A stretch of DNA of 64,000 nt, taken from assembly GCA_020091685.1 (NCBI GenBank), contig CM034591.1, forward strand, positions 13,918,043 to 13,982,042. Reading direction: 5' to 3'. The DNA comes from Lutjanus erythropterus. Lineage: Eukaryota > Chordata > Actinopteri > Lutjaniformes > Lutjanidae. Within the stretch, counting starts at the first letter, position 1. Each line of letters opens with the position of its first letter. Under the pieces are notes generated by a model that was not told the origin of the DNA, did not search any database, and saw only the letters and a program-made list of their open reading frames with translations. Positions 27,001-42,555 of this stretch are shown here, one piece after another. The position numbers and the translations under genes are program-made.

Positions 27001-27600
27001 GATATAAGTGTTAAAAATATTGCACAATCATTTTCAGTTCCATGTGTTCCATTATTGTTCTCACTGCCTGCCCATCCGCAGTTTATTTTTACCCATGGTG
27101 ACACCGTGAATATATTTTTACCTGTCACATAAAGTTTTCGCAGGTCACACAGGTACCTGATCCAGTACAAGACTCTACTTCATGGATTCAACAGCAGCTG
27201 TAGCTCTGAATGAGCGAGCTGCTACAGAACTTATGTTCTAATCATCTCATAACAGTCAGCGTCTATGATTTAAGTTCATCATGTTACGGTAAATCTAAAG
27301 ACCATCTTTAATACTGTAAATTCTAAATAATCCCTTCAAATAATCCTTCAAAAGCAGAGTGAACCTTTTTTTGAAGATTATAATGATAATGAACATTTAA
27401 TTTGATTTCCTTGAAATTTGCAGTATGGATGTTTCCTGAAAAAGCAGAGAATTTAATTTAGCCAGACAGAAAAGCAGGGATAATAATAATAATAATAATG
27501 ACGCAGATTCTCACGGGCTGAAAGCTCTTTTGGAGGATTTCCACTGGATTCTTTTTTGACGTTCAAAGGAGGAGCGAACATTGCTTCTCATCCTCAAAAT
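20911..27600. other. Intergenic interval between divergent gldn and cyp19a1a
   Basis: About 7 kb separates the two start codons and no convincing gene was seen. A minus-strand TATAAA (tttata at 21084-21089) lies about 175 bp before the gldn ATG and is only a candidate. The interval holds CA tracts (21368-21407, 21992-22023), a GA tract (22807-22830), a TG tract (24036-24067), a GGA tract (about 26004-26031), and AT-rich sequence around 24360-24800 and 26240-26340. Confidence 0.6.
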
Positions 27601-27662
27601 GTCAAATATGACCCGTGATTGAAACTCCACAACATGTACCCACTGACACAGGTCCTGTACGC

Positions 27663-27671
27663 TCAAGGCCA
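27663..27671 (+). promoter_or_regulatory. cyp19a1a: NR5A (SF-1/Ftz-F1)-type site upstream of cyp19a1a
   Basis: TCAAGGCCA matches the YCAAGGYCR monomer site for SF-1/LRH-1, 118 bp before the TATA box. A weaker relative TCAAGGTTG lies at 27691-27699, and a TGACCT nuclear-receptor half-site at 27751-27756. SF-1 sites are established activators of gonadal aromatase promoters; function here is inferred. Confidence 0.6.
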
Positions 27672-27780
27672 CAGGCACAAATCCAACCCGTCAAGGTTGC
27701 AAGTGTATTGTTTACCATTTTCCTCCTCTGTTGTGGCTTTTGCTTCACCCTGACCTGGCTGCTAACCAGCTCAGACCACA

Positions 27781-27786
27781 TATAAA
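27781..27786 (+). promoter_or_regulatory. cyp19a1a: TATA box of cyp19a1a
   Basis: TATAAA (context cacatataaagaga) lies 84 bp before the ATG, placing transcription start near 27810 and giving a short 5' UTR, as usual for teleost ovarian aromatase genes. Confidence 0.75.
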
Positions 27787-27869
27787 GAGAAAAACTGGGC
27801 TCGTTGAAGCAGCTTTCATCGGTCGGTTTGAGCAGTCGGGTGCAGGTTGTGTTAAAAATCCGCCTTCTT

Positions 27870-32787
<4,918 letters not shown>

Positions 32788-32847
32788 GGCTCTCACCTTT
32801 ACTGCTTCCTCCTTTTGTACTTATACATTTATACATAATATATACGC

Positions 32848-33395
32848 TCAACAAAAATATAAACGCAGCACTTTAATTTTTGCTCCCATATTTCACGTGT
32901 TGAAGACTTTCTGTGCACACTGAAGGTTTATTTCTCTCAAATTTTGTTCACAGATTTGAGCACTTCGTCTTTGACAAGATAATCCATTCACCTGACAGGT
33001 GTGGCATAGAAATGCTGATTAAACAGGAGGATTATTGCAGACGTGTGTCTTGGACTGGTCACAATAAAATGTGTAGTTTGATCAGAGACATTTATTAAGC
33101 ACTGAGCAATGATTATTTCACACAGGGCTAAAAAATACCTAATTCTTTCCCAGAAGGGCAAAGTCATTTCCTGCACTACTCTTCCTCTGATTGAAATAAT
33201 CCTGCTGTTTAATCAGCATCTCTATATGTCAGGATGGATTACCTTGTCAAAGGAGAAGTTCTCACTAGAACAGATTTTAACGAATTTGTGAACAAAATGT
33301 GAAAGAAATAAACCTTTTGTGTACACAGACTTTAACTCAAGAAAAATGGAAACAGAAACAAAAGGGCTGCATTTCGTTGCGTTTACAATATTATT
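32848..33395. mobile_element. Tc1/mariner-like fold-back element at the cyp19a1a 3' end
   Basis: The left arm starts 'ctcaacaaaaatataaacgc'; the right arm reads inwards as 'aatattgtaaacgcaac'. The arms match over about 190 bp with mismatches, including 'aaggtttatttct' / 'agaaataaacctt' and 'gctgattaaacag' / 'ctgtttaatcagc'. The transposase is gone, leaving a non-autonomous deletion derivative. The terminal word 'aacaaaaatataaacgca' is one I recall from a widespread fish DNA transposon; the superfamily is tentative. Confidence 0.75.
33018..33068 (+). terminator. cyp19a1a: Candidate cyp19a1a poly(A) signals inside the fold-back element
   Basis: The first ATTAAA (33018-33023) and first canonical AATAAA (33063-33068) after the stop codon both lie within the transposon. 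Between the stop and the element only a variant such as AATATA is seen. Use of these signals is inferred. Confidence 0.45.
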
Positions 33396-34299
33396 TCTAT
33401 TATTTCATATTATCTTATGACTGTACAAACCTCATTTTTATATTATATATGTGTTAAAATTGTATTTCTACTTAAACTATTGCGCATTATGTATGTATGT
33501 ATTATGCTAATACTGAAGTAAATGTAAGTTATTGTGCAAATATCAAGTGTCTTGGTTTTCTTTTTGGACATTTTCTCATTTTTTCCCCACATATATTTAG
33601 ACTAGAAAATATTTGCAGCACGCATCAAGTCAGAAACTGACCGTTGGTGTTTAAATTCTTAATTTTATCCTTAATGAAACATAAGCATACAGCCCCCTGG
33701 CATTTTACTTTAGGCCTGGTGTCCATTAAGAGTAAAATCACCAGTAATAGTAGATGGATATTAGTAAGAGTGAAAAAATGGATCCTCACCTTTTCTTCTT
33801 GTGTTGTAGTTGGTTGTATTGTCCAACAGAGGGCGCTGCAGCACAGAACACAGCGATGTGACCTTCAGAACAGCCAAATATAGCAACCAATCTGTTCATT
33901 ATGTTCAATTGCTCTGCCTCTGGGCAAACGTGGCAATACATTTCACACACAGATGTTTCAATTTGTGTTCCCTCCACTGTCTAAACAGCGGCGCCGCTCA
34001 CAGGATCATGCTGAGAGACCACAGGAGCACTTCTTACAAACATGTTTGTTTGACAGCAAACAGTGACGGAGGTATTGAGAAAGAAACTGAGAGAAAATAG
34101 ACATGCAGATCAGCCTCTTTTTTTTTTTCGGCTGCGATGTGTGCAGTTCCTCCAGACATGTCAGCTATTTGTCAGTGATGCAACAGAGGGAAACTTCTAA
34201 AATAAGAGTCTCAATCTCAATTTCACTGACGCACGGCCACCTGGGAGCTGCTTGTGCTGATTACAGTGATGATGAGGAGAGTCTGTCAGGGAGAAAACA

Positions 34300-34301
<2 letters not shown>

Positions 34302-34375
<74 letters not shown>
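34302..34375. repeat. AC microsatellite, 74 bp uninterrupted
   Basis: A perfect CA/AC run of 37 dinucleotides, facing a TG run 154 bp downstream. Confidence 0.97.
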
Positions 34376-34376
<1 letters not shown>

Positions 34377-34526
34377 GTGCTGGGTCGACTAATCAATATC
34401 TGCAACAGAACATCTCACCACCTCAGCAACAAGTTCACCTCCTGTATGTGTCAACTGTAAGTGTGTGCGCACCAGAGTCAGTATTGATGTATTTCTTCTC
34501 TATAAAATGTTCTTGCATGTAATAGC

Positions 34527-34528
<2 letters not shown>

Positions 34529-34599
<71 letters not shown>
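34529..34599. repeat. TG microsatellite, 71 bp, complementary to the upstream AC run
   Basis: A perfect TG run followed by 'ttttcttgtttgtgtgtgtgc'. With 34302-34375 it forms an inverted repeat with a 153-nt loop. Confidence 0.97.
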
Positions 34600-34604
<5 letters not shown>

Positions 34605-36366
34605 TGTTTGTGTGTGTGCACCACAGGCTGTTCCTTGCAGGTGTCGCGGGATATGGCGAATGAATCACTATATTCTCATTAACCTCAGTCTCTCATCCCT
34701 GTCCTCCATCAGAATGGAAATCATCTCGCGCACGCTGCAGCAGCTCCGACTGCACTTTGTCAGACAGATCGAGTAAATTTACCAAGAAAACAATCATCTT
34801 CACGATAATCTCCATCTTCTCTGTGAAGCTTCCAGCCACTACTGAGAGTTCAGAGAGAATTGAGTCATTAAAAGTGGATGCAAATAGAAGAATACTGATA
34901 ATATCAAGCTGAATATATGGATGAATCTGTTGTCCCTCTGCTCCTTGTTGCTCCTCTAACAATTTGTTTCCCAAAACTCAGAAATCTTTAATAAGGTAAA
35001 ACCGAATCACTTCTCTATAAAGGGTGACTTGGCCAGGCAGGGATCAACAGATTTAAGTTTTAGATAAACAGAACAAACATGTATTATCTGTGTCAGCTCA
35101 AGTTTAAAGGTGCCACTTCTAACATCATCTGTCAGATTTGTTAGCACTTATTTCAGTGTGCAGCAGCTTCAGGGTGAGAAGATGCTTTAATTATCACTTC
35201 CAGACATAAGAGCCTAAAACTGTCATTATCAATCACCATCAGAATCTATCCCTCTGTCTGTCTGTCCAGAGGTGGAAAGAGTGCTGGAATATTTTACTTA
35301 AAGAGTAAATATGATCGTATGGGGGGTCACTGGAGGATTTTAGAGTGCTCTGAAATAAGAAGCTGTGACCCTCCCTCTGATTGAAATAACCCTTTTTAGC
35401 CTTTAGTATTTTGCCTCAGCATACTTTATTTGAGTGTATAAGAGTGTGAGAATGAGGGTGTGTAGATGTTCTGTCCTCACACATGTTGCATGGAGATTGT
35501 TCACTTTTTATTGTTAGCGTTAAAGAGACGTTTTCATAAATAAAGAACATTAAAATGGTAGAACGACTCATGGTGTTGTCTAACAACCTCTCCTACCTCT
35601 AGGCTGTCTGTGCCGCATCAACAGACGCTTGTTCAGAAAAATGTTGGGCTGTAATCGGGCTTGGCTTCAGATACGCTTATCGAAACTTATTTTTATTTTT
35701 GTTTTTCAAATTGATCAATTTAAATTTGCATGACCCTCCCCAGGGCTTAAATCAAAAACAGTGTACCCTCCCTCGGATTAAAATTAAAAAAGCATGACCC
35801 TCCCCTGTTTTCCTCCAGTGAACCCCTCCCATAAATTTCGAAAGGTCTCTTAGAACTATCAAATCAAAGAACATCTTTAGGCTACAAAATAAAGAGCATC
35901 ATCATGTCACCGGAAGTGTTTAGCCATTGTTAGAAATACCTGTGGATAACTATTTTGCATTTTGCATTTTGCACATACCAACACTGTTGCAACATGTCCA
36001 CAGATGCAACTTGGTTTAATGAGACAAAATAAATGCAGAGGAGCTAATAAACAGTATTTACAACAGCTTTCCCTTTCTGATGATACAGCAGTGATGGGGC
36101 AGCCATCTTGTATTTTGAGGTGGGGGTCAGTGAGGTTCATTTGTGAGAGGCGTAGCAGATGAAATTTCCTTTTTTCTTTTATTGTGCAATACAGTGTGAA
36201 CAAAACAAGGGGAGACGACTACAGAGAGACACATTAACAACCAAAAGATCATATGCAAGTAAGACAAAGGCAAACAACAAAAATAAATGAGAAATGAGAA
36301 AAAAAGAACAGAAACAAACAGTACGAAACTGTGGATAAAAGATGTATCCAGTCTTGGTATGTGTGG

Positions 36367-36419
<53 letters not shown>

Positions 36420-39400
36420 TTGCATGTCTAGTGTTACACTGGAGCGATGAATAATGTTTGGTGGTCAGAATCTGTACATGAAGACACATACTGCAGATAT
36501 TGAATGCACATATACTCTTTCCTCCTCCTGTTTCACTAAAGGAGTCACTGAAGGAAAGAGAAGAGGGGAGAGAAAGAGAAAAAAAAAAAAGGTTGAAAGG
36601 TGAAATTTCCGCCCGGGAACTCGGAAATTCCAACTTCCCAGTATAAATGGAACAAACCAAGAGTTATAACCACCACTGAGTGTTGTTGAAGTCATGTGTC
36701 TGAATCTCACTGGGAGTTTTTTGCAAGCTGTTGAGAAAAGTTAGCTTTCAAGGGTTTCTGCCAGAAAGCCCTCTTAGATTAGATTTTGGGGGGGTGGGGG
36801 GGTAATTGTTGTGGATAAAAATAGCAAGATTAACTTGTCTCATGTGCCGTGTACACCACAAAAAACCCTGAGTCTGCTTTGGGTTCAACTTCTCTGCAAG
36901 TTCATTCTCATTACATAATAGAATCAGTCCACTCAGCCTGTCTTTTTCCACTGTGTCCCTACGTTTTTTAAAAACTTTTAAGCTGAATGAGCGCTCTGCA
37001 CAACTATTATACAGCTTTGTTAAATATTTGATTCTGACTGGTCAATTACAGCTTTCTAAGGTCCGTTATTTCTGTATAACAGACCGTCGTTATGAAGATC
37101 AGACCGTTGCTATGGAGACAGTTCTGATCACTGGCTCTGGAGGAACAACAAAATCATTGTTAAATCATTGAGATAATTTTAAAATCAATATTTTGTGTCA
37201 TATTGTTGATATTTGGGGGTACATAATCATGTAACAAGCAGGATAATATACAGTGAGCAGGTCACTGTTGCAAAATAAAGAAATAAAATCATGTGAAAAC
37301 AATATTTTATGTCACATAAATGTGTGCCAAATATATTTTTGTCGGTAAGTAACCATGTAATAAGTGGGATAGTGTACAGTGAGCAGGTCATTACTGTGAC
37401 TGTGATTTTGCATCAGGGTCCTGTATTGTCCTGTTGGGATTTATTTCACAATAATGACCTGCTCACTGTACATTATCCCTTACCTGTTACAGTGTCTGAA
37501 ACAACATAAAAGTCATACACACCTCACCGAAGGCTGAAGTTTTAAATATAGACGTCACTGCTGGAGGACCATAAGCAGACCATTAGACCATTAGTTAGAG
37601 CCAGCATGCATCTGTTGATCACACTACACGGTGGGTGTGTTTGATTTGGGTCATTTAACAAGCTTGCTGGGCGGTGCATCAATCAATCATTATGGTAGAT
37701 GCAAACTTTTTTTGTTTGTTGGTTTGTTTTACTTAATCTTTACCATAACATCATCCTTAATTTTATTGCATTGCCGTGCATTTTTCATACTGTACTGTTC
37801 ACAGACTGCTAGGCCTCACCTATTTGTGACTGCCCTCACCCCCTGACACTTCTGTGAGCCTTTATATTTAGATAACATGTAGCCTATGTTATCCAGAGTG
37901 TCAGCTGAGAGCAGAGCGTCACCTCTCTGGAGCTCTGCTCTCCTGCGGCCTCAGACGCACCAGTGGTTTCTTCTCTGCTTCAGCTGCTGATCTCTTCTGT
38001 TCCATTTACACACACTTCAGGACTTTTTCATTTGACCTTTGTTGTTAGTCTGTGCTCTGAGGCCACTTGAAATGTTGGCCTAGTGAAGTACAATACTTCA
38101 GTTAATAGATACAGCAACGAGAGCTGATGTAATTTAAGCTATCTATCTACTTTTACATTCATTCTACCACTTAACATTTTAGCTACAGGCATGCTATCAG
38201 CTGTTTGAGGCTATACTCAGGCACAGCATTGCTTTGACAACATGCTCAAAACAAGCCCCCCAGGAAGAGCATCAGGCTTGAAGCCAATACGACATAAGGG
38301 CTTTTCACACTGCATTTAGCCCCAGGCTAAGGGAGCTGTTAGCCTAGGCTAAAAGAGATTTCATGCTGGCCTAATCCTGGAAAGTTCCAAAGTGTTCTAA
38401 CCCTGACTTTAGCCGAGGGCTAGCCGGCCCTGCTCCGGAGCAGGGTTAGCCCAGAGTTTGCCGGGGCTACCTGCCGAAAATCAACTAAACTTGGGGCTAA
38501 AAGCTGCCAATGTGAAACGGAGCTAAAAGATTAGAAGCCACCAGGTTAGTGCAAAACACCTGTGTGAGTGTACAGAGGCTTTATCCCAGAGCTAGAAGAA
38601 GGGAAGTACGAATCTTATAACCCTGGGCTTAGATTAACCCTGTTTTAACAATATGTGTGTGATAAGGGGCTAAGTTATCCCAGGGTTAACTCTTAGTCCT
38701 CTAGTGGTCATACTGGGCAATCACAACATTACGTGATGCACTGTGGTCCAAAAAGACTTTGCCTCCATAGACTTTCATTGTGAAAGAAGCAGCTGCAAAA
38801 CAGTGGATACATTTTTTTTTAGCATCACAACATCCACGAAATGACTCATTTCAGAATTCAGTCCATCTGGTCAAATAACATTTGGAAACTCTAGAAATCC
38901 GTGTGAGTAAATCCATCAAGTTTGCAGAGACTGAACTGGAAGTTAGTCACTCAGCCAAAAAAAGTCTCTGACATGGGAATTGGCTGGAATGAACGGAGCC
39001 CCACTTCCAATACTGTATCCAGCTCTTCTTCATGCATCCACAGCTCGAACTGACAATGCTGATATTTAGCAGGTATAATGGTTAAGAATAGTATGTCTGC
39101 ATGCTAATATTTGATAATTAGCACCAAGTTTAGGCTGATAAGAATGTCATTAGGTTTGAAGATTTAAGGCTTTTTCACACCAAACCCAATGCTAACATCT
39201 GCACGCCACAGGAAACTAAATCTACACAATGTCACCAACACACAATCATGGACTCTTCCAGCAGCAGCAGCGACTAGGAGTTTCTTTTCTTATCTTTAGA
39301 GTTGTAAAAAAAAGAAAACATTGGGTATTCCCACTGTGAAAGGAGACGAAGCAGAGTTTCACCAGCTGGGAGAGCTGAAGATGTACCACAGGTACTTTAG

Positions 39401-40032
39401 ATGGCTACTTCAGGATGTTTGCAGGTTTGTAGTCATTAAAAATACTGGACAAAATAAAAATAAAAATCCCACAAATGTCATTACAATTCATCAATATCTG
39501 TAGCAAATCACACGGTATTCTTTCCAATCGTTGGAGAAATTTTGAGATATTTCATTCTCAGCCAAAGTCATGGACCAATCAACTGCAAGACCGACATCCC
39601 AAGAGTGATGTCACTATTATGATTTTTATTATTTTGCCTTTATTTAACCAGGATGTCCCACTGAGGTTCAAAATCTCTTTTAAAAAAGAGACATGACCAA
39701 GGTAGCAGCCAATCACAACATATTAAAATGCAAGAAAAAAACAAAAACAAAACAGGCACGTTTCCATCACCACATTCTTTATGATACCCTTAAGTGTATC
39801 TAACTTTTGTAGATTGCGCCATGCTCATGGTGCATAGTAGAAAAATGCAGTTTTCCCTTGTTCAGTTAAAACCTGCGGTTCATTAAAAAACAACCACTTG
39901 GAGGAGCGTAGCTGGTAACTATCAGAGCAGACACAGAGGAGGGTGGAGAGGCAGGCTGGAAGTTTGTCCAATATTACTTTATAGATAAAACTAAACAAGT
40001 GCTGTTGTCTGCAAGTGATCATTGACATCCAA

Positions 40033-40241
40033 CCAGTGTTGGGACTAACGCGTTACAAAGTAACCCGTTACTGTAACGCCGTTATTTTTTGCAGTAACTA
40101 GTAATCTAACGCATTATTTTTTAAATTCAGTAACTTAGTTAACGTTACTACATGATGCGTTACTCCGTTATTTTACGTTATTTTTTGTGTAGTCTCGGCT
40201 AGAGACTGAGCTGCAGCCAGAGCCGTGTAGTCCTGAATCTT

Positions 40242-40299
<58 letters not shown>

Positions 40300-40995
40300 A
40301 GCGAGGAGACGAGAGAAGACACGCTGTGTGGGCGTGTCTGTTTACAAGACTGGTATCATCATGGCGTCGGCGGCGGAGCACAAGTCAAGTTTCTTTACAT
40401 GGAGATATTCTCACTACTTGACCTTTGTCGAGCACAAAGACAAGAACGTTTTAGTTAAATGTAAGTTGTGTCTTGGATCAAAGATCTTATCTACTGCCCA
40501 AAATAGCAATTCAAACCTGTTGAAACACCTACAGAAACAACATGCTGCGACGAAGCTAGTAGCTAAGAGTACAGACACAGACTCTGTTGCCACTTCACCT
40601 CCACCACCTCAGCAACAGCGGCTGGATTTTAACCGAGGGACTGACTGCTCCTGCTAACCAGGAAAAAGTTGATAAAGCCATTGCAAGGTATGTTGTAGAA
40701 GACATGCAGCCAATTTCTATTGTGGAGTCGCCCGCTTTCAGGAAGCTAGTTAGCATGATACCGGGCGTTAACGCGGCAAATGGGACGAAACACTTTTTCT
40801 AAGTACCTGGAGAACGAATACGCAAAAATGGAAAAAATGGAAGAAAATGGAAAGAAAACTTAACTCAAAACTTAATGGAAGACCTTTTTTTTCATAGTAA
40901 CTAAAAAGTTACTTTTCACAGTACTGCATTACCTTTTGGTGTAAGTAATCAGTAAAGTAACTGAGTTACTTTTGAAATAAAGTAACTGTCCTTAT
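40033..40995 (+). mobile_element. hAT-family element remnant with BED-finger transposase fragment
   Basis: Starts 'cagtgttgggactaacgcgt', followed by 'gttactgtaacgccgttatt', a terminal sequence typical of fish hAT elements. It ends in hAT-like 'aagtaatcagtaaagtaactg' sequence but without an intact 'cccaacactg' right end. It contains a TG tract (40244-40298) and a broken transposase (next entry). Confidence 0.75.
40361..40803 (+). pseudogene. ZBED-like hAT transposase N-terminal fragment, frameshifted and truncated
   Basis: From ATG (MASAAEHKSSFFTWRY) a BED zinc finger is visible: CKLC then HLQKQH about 30 residues later. The frame runs to 40657. A shift near 40625-40640 moves the homologous sequence to another frame (VDKAIARYVVEDMQPIS, FRKLVSMIPG, ending 40802). 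The catalytic RNase H-like domain and dimerisation domain are missing, so it cannot be an active transposase. The family product cuts and pastes hAT elements. Confidence 0.8.
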
Positions 40996-41231
40996 TTTGA
41001 CACAATTTATCCATCATAAAGAAAGAAAGAAAAACCAATATATTTTATTGAAATGTTGCATAATGACACTTCTAACTTATATTTATGACCTTTATCTACC
41101 ATGGGCAAAAGAAGCTGACATGTATAGTTTGTATATTGATATTATATTCTGACTCAGTGGCAAAGAAGCTGTCAGATCTTAGTAAAAGTACCAATACACC
41201 AATCTAAAAAAATCAATTAAGTCTATTAATT

Positions 41232-41530
41232 AAGGGGGCTGAAGCCTATCCAGCTGACACTGGGCGAGGCGGGGCACACCCTAGTCGCCAGTTCATGCAG
41301 GGCTGACACATACTATCTCTCATTCACACCTGGATAATTTTAGAGTCACCAATTAACCCATTATGCTGCATGTCTTTGGACTGTGGGAGAAGCTTGAGCA
41401 CCGGAGAGAACCACATAGACACAAGGAGCACATGCAAGCTCGAGCCTTCTACAGCCACTCAGAATGGAATTCTGAAACTGCAGAGGATGAGAGCCTGCTA
41501 ACTGTGCTACCTGGTGCCCCATACCTTTCT
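41232..41530 (-). mobile_element. V-SINE-like retroposon, minus orientation
   Basis: On the minus strand it reads 'ggggcaccaggtagcacagt', then 'gtgggttctctccgg' type sequence with 'cacagtccaaagacatgca', then 'ctggcgactagggtgtgccc' and 'ctggataggcttcagccccc'. This is the head-core-tail order of tRNA-derived fish V-SINEs. Partial copies of its head recur at about 41766-41925 and 42157-42315. Confidence 0.65.
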
Positions 41531-42555
41531 ATTTGAATGTGTTGTTGGGGTTGGATCATATTATGGTGATGTTTATTTGGGACATTAGGTGAGTCAGTAG
41601 GATGTGGACTAATTGTCCCTATCCCTTTTTCTCTTTGTTAATCTGAGAAGTGGCGAGTTCTTTCCAGAGAGACAGATTTTTCTTCCTCTCTGCAGCCTGC
41701 TTCTGACTGACTTCAGCCTCTTCCACAATTCCTGGTTCTTGTGAAATTCAGTTTTCTGGGTCCTTGCATGTCTTTGGACTGTGGGAGGAAGCAGACACCG
41801 GAGAGAACACATAGACACAAGGAGCACATGCAAGCTCCGAGCCTTCTACAGCCACTCAGAATGGAATTCTGAAACTGCAGAGAGCTAATAGCCTGCTAAC
41901 TGTGCTACCTGGTGCCCCATACCTTTCTATTTGAATGTGTTAGTGGGGTTGGATCATATTATGGTGATGTTTATTTGGGACATTAGGTGAGTCAGATGGA
42001 TGTGGACTTATCGTCCCTATCCCTTTCTCTTTCTTAATCCGAAGAAGTGGCGAGTTCTTTTCCAGAAAGATGGATTTTCTTCTTTGCAGCCTGCTTCTGA
42101 CTGAACAGCCTCTTCCACAAGTCCTGGTTCTTGTGAAATTCAGTTTTCTGGGTCCTTGCATGTCTTTGGACTGTGGGAGGAAGCCGGAGCACCCGGAGAG
42201 AACCCACATAGACACAAGGAGCACATGCAAGCTCGAGCCTTCTACAGCCACTCAGAATGGAATTCTGAAACTGCAGAGGGATGAGAGCCTGCTAACTGTG
42301 CTACCTGGTGCCCCATACCTTTCTATTTGAATGTGTTGTTGGGGGTGGGATCATATTATGGTGATGTTTATTTGGGACATTAGGTGAGTCAGTAGGATGT
42401 GGACTCATTGTCCTATCCCTTTCTCTTTGTTAATCTGAGGAAGTGGCGAGTTCTTTTCCAGAGAGATGGATTTTTCTTCTTTGCAGCCTGCTCTGACTGA
42501 CTTCAGCCTCTTCCACAATTCCTGGTTCTTGTGAAATTGAGTTTTCTGGGTCCTG
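41368..42555. repeat. Three tandem ~395-bp units joining a SINE head to the coiled-coil ORF tail
   Basis: The word 'tgcatgtctttggactgtgg' starts units at 41368, 41766 and 42157 (spacings 398 and 391). Each unit holds the SINE head, then 'gatcatattatggtgatgtt', then 'ctcttccacaa..cctggttc' ending 'ttttctgggtcct', which is the coding strand complement of the C-terminal end of the ORF at 42430-44421. Small indels break the reading frame in the outer copies. Confidence 0.8.

Larger units (their letters stand above)
33400..40030. other. Repeat-rich intergenic region after cyp19a1a
   Basis: No gene recognised. Noted are the AC and TG tracts (separate entries), a TG tract at 36371-36417, inverted pieces around 37240-37490 ('tacagtgagcaggtca' twice and its reverse complement 'tgacctgctcactgta' once), a block with 'cacactgcatttagccccaggcta' character at about 38290-38705, and a dispersed-repeat-like stretch at about 39610-39720 ('tttatttaaccagg', 'aaaatctctttt'). 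Confidence 0.55.

Noticed and set aside
34693-34974. 93-codon minus-strand ORF with a hydrophobic stretch
   Set aside because: No family recognised, no splice or promoter context, and located in repeat-rich intergenic DNA. Too weak to call a gene.
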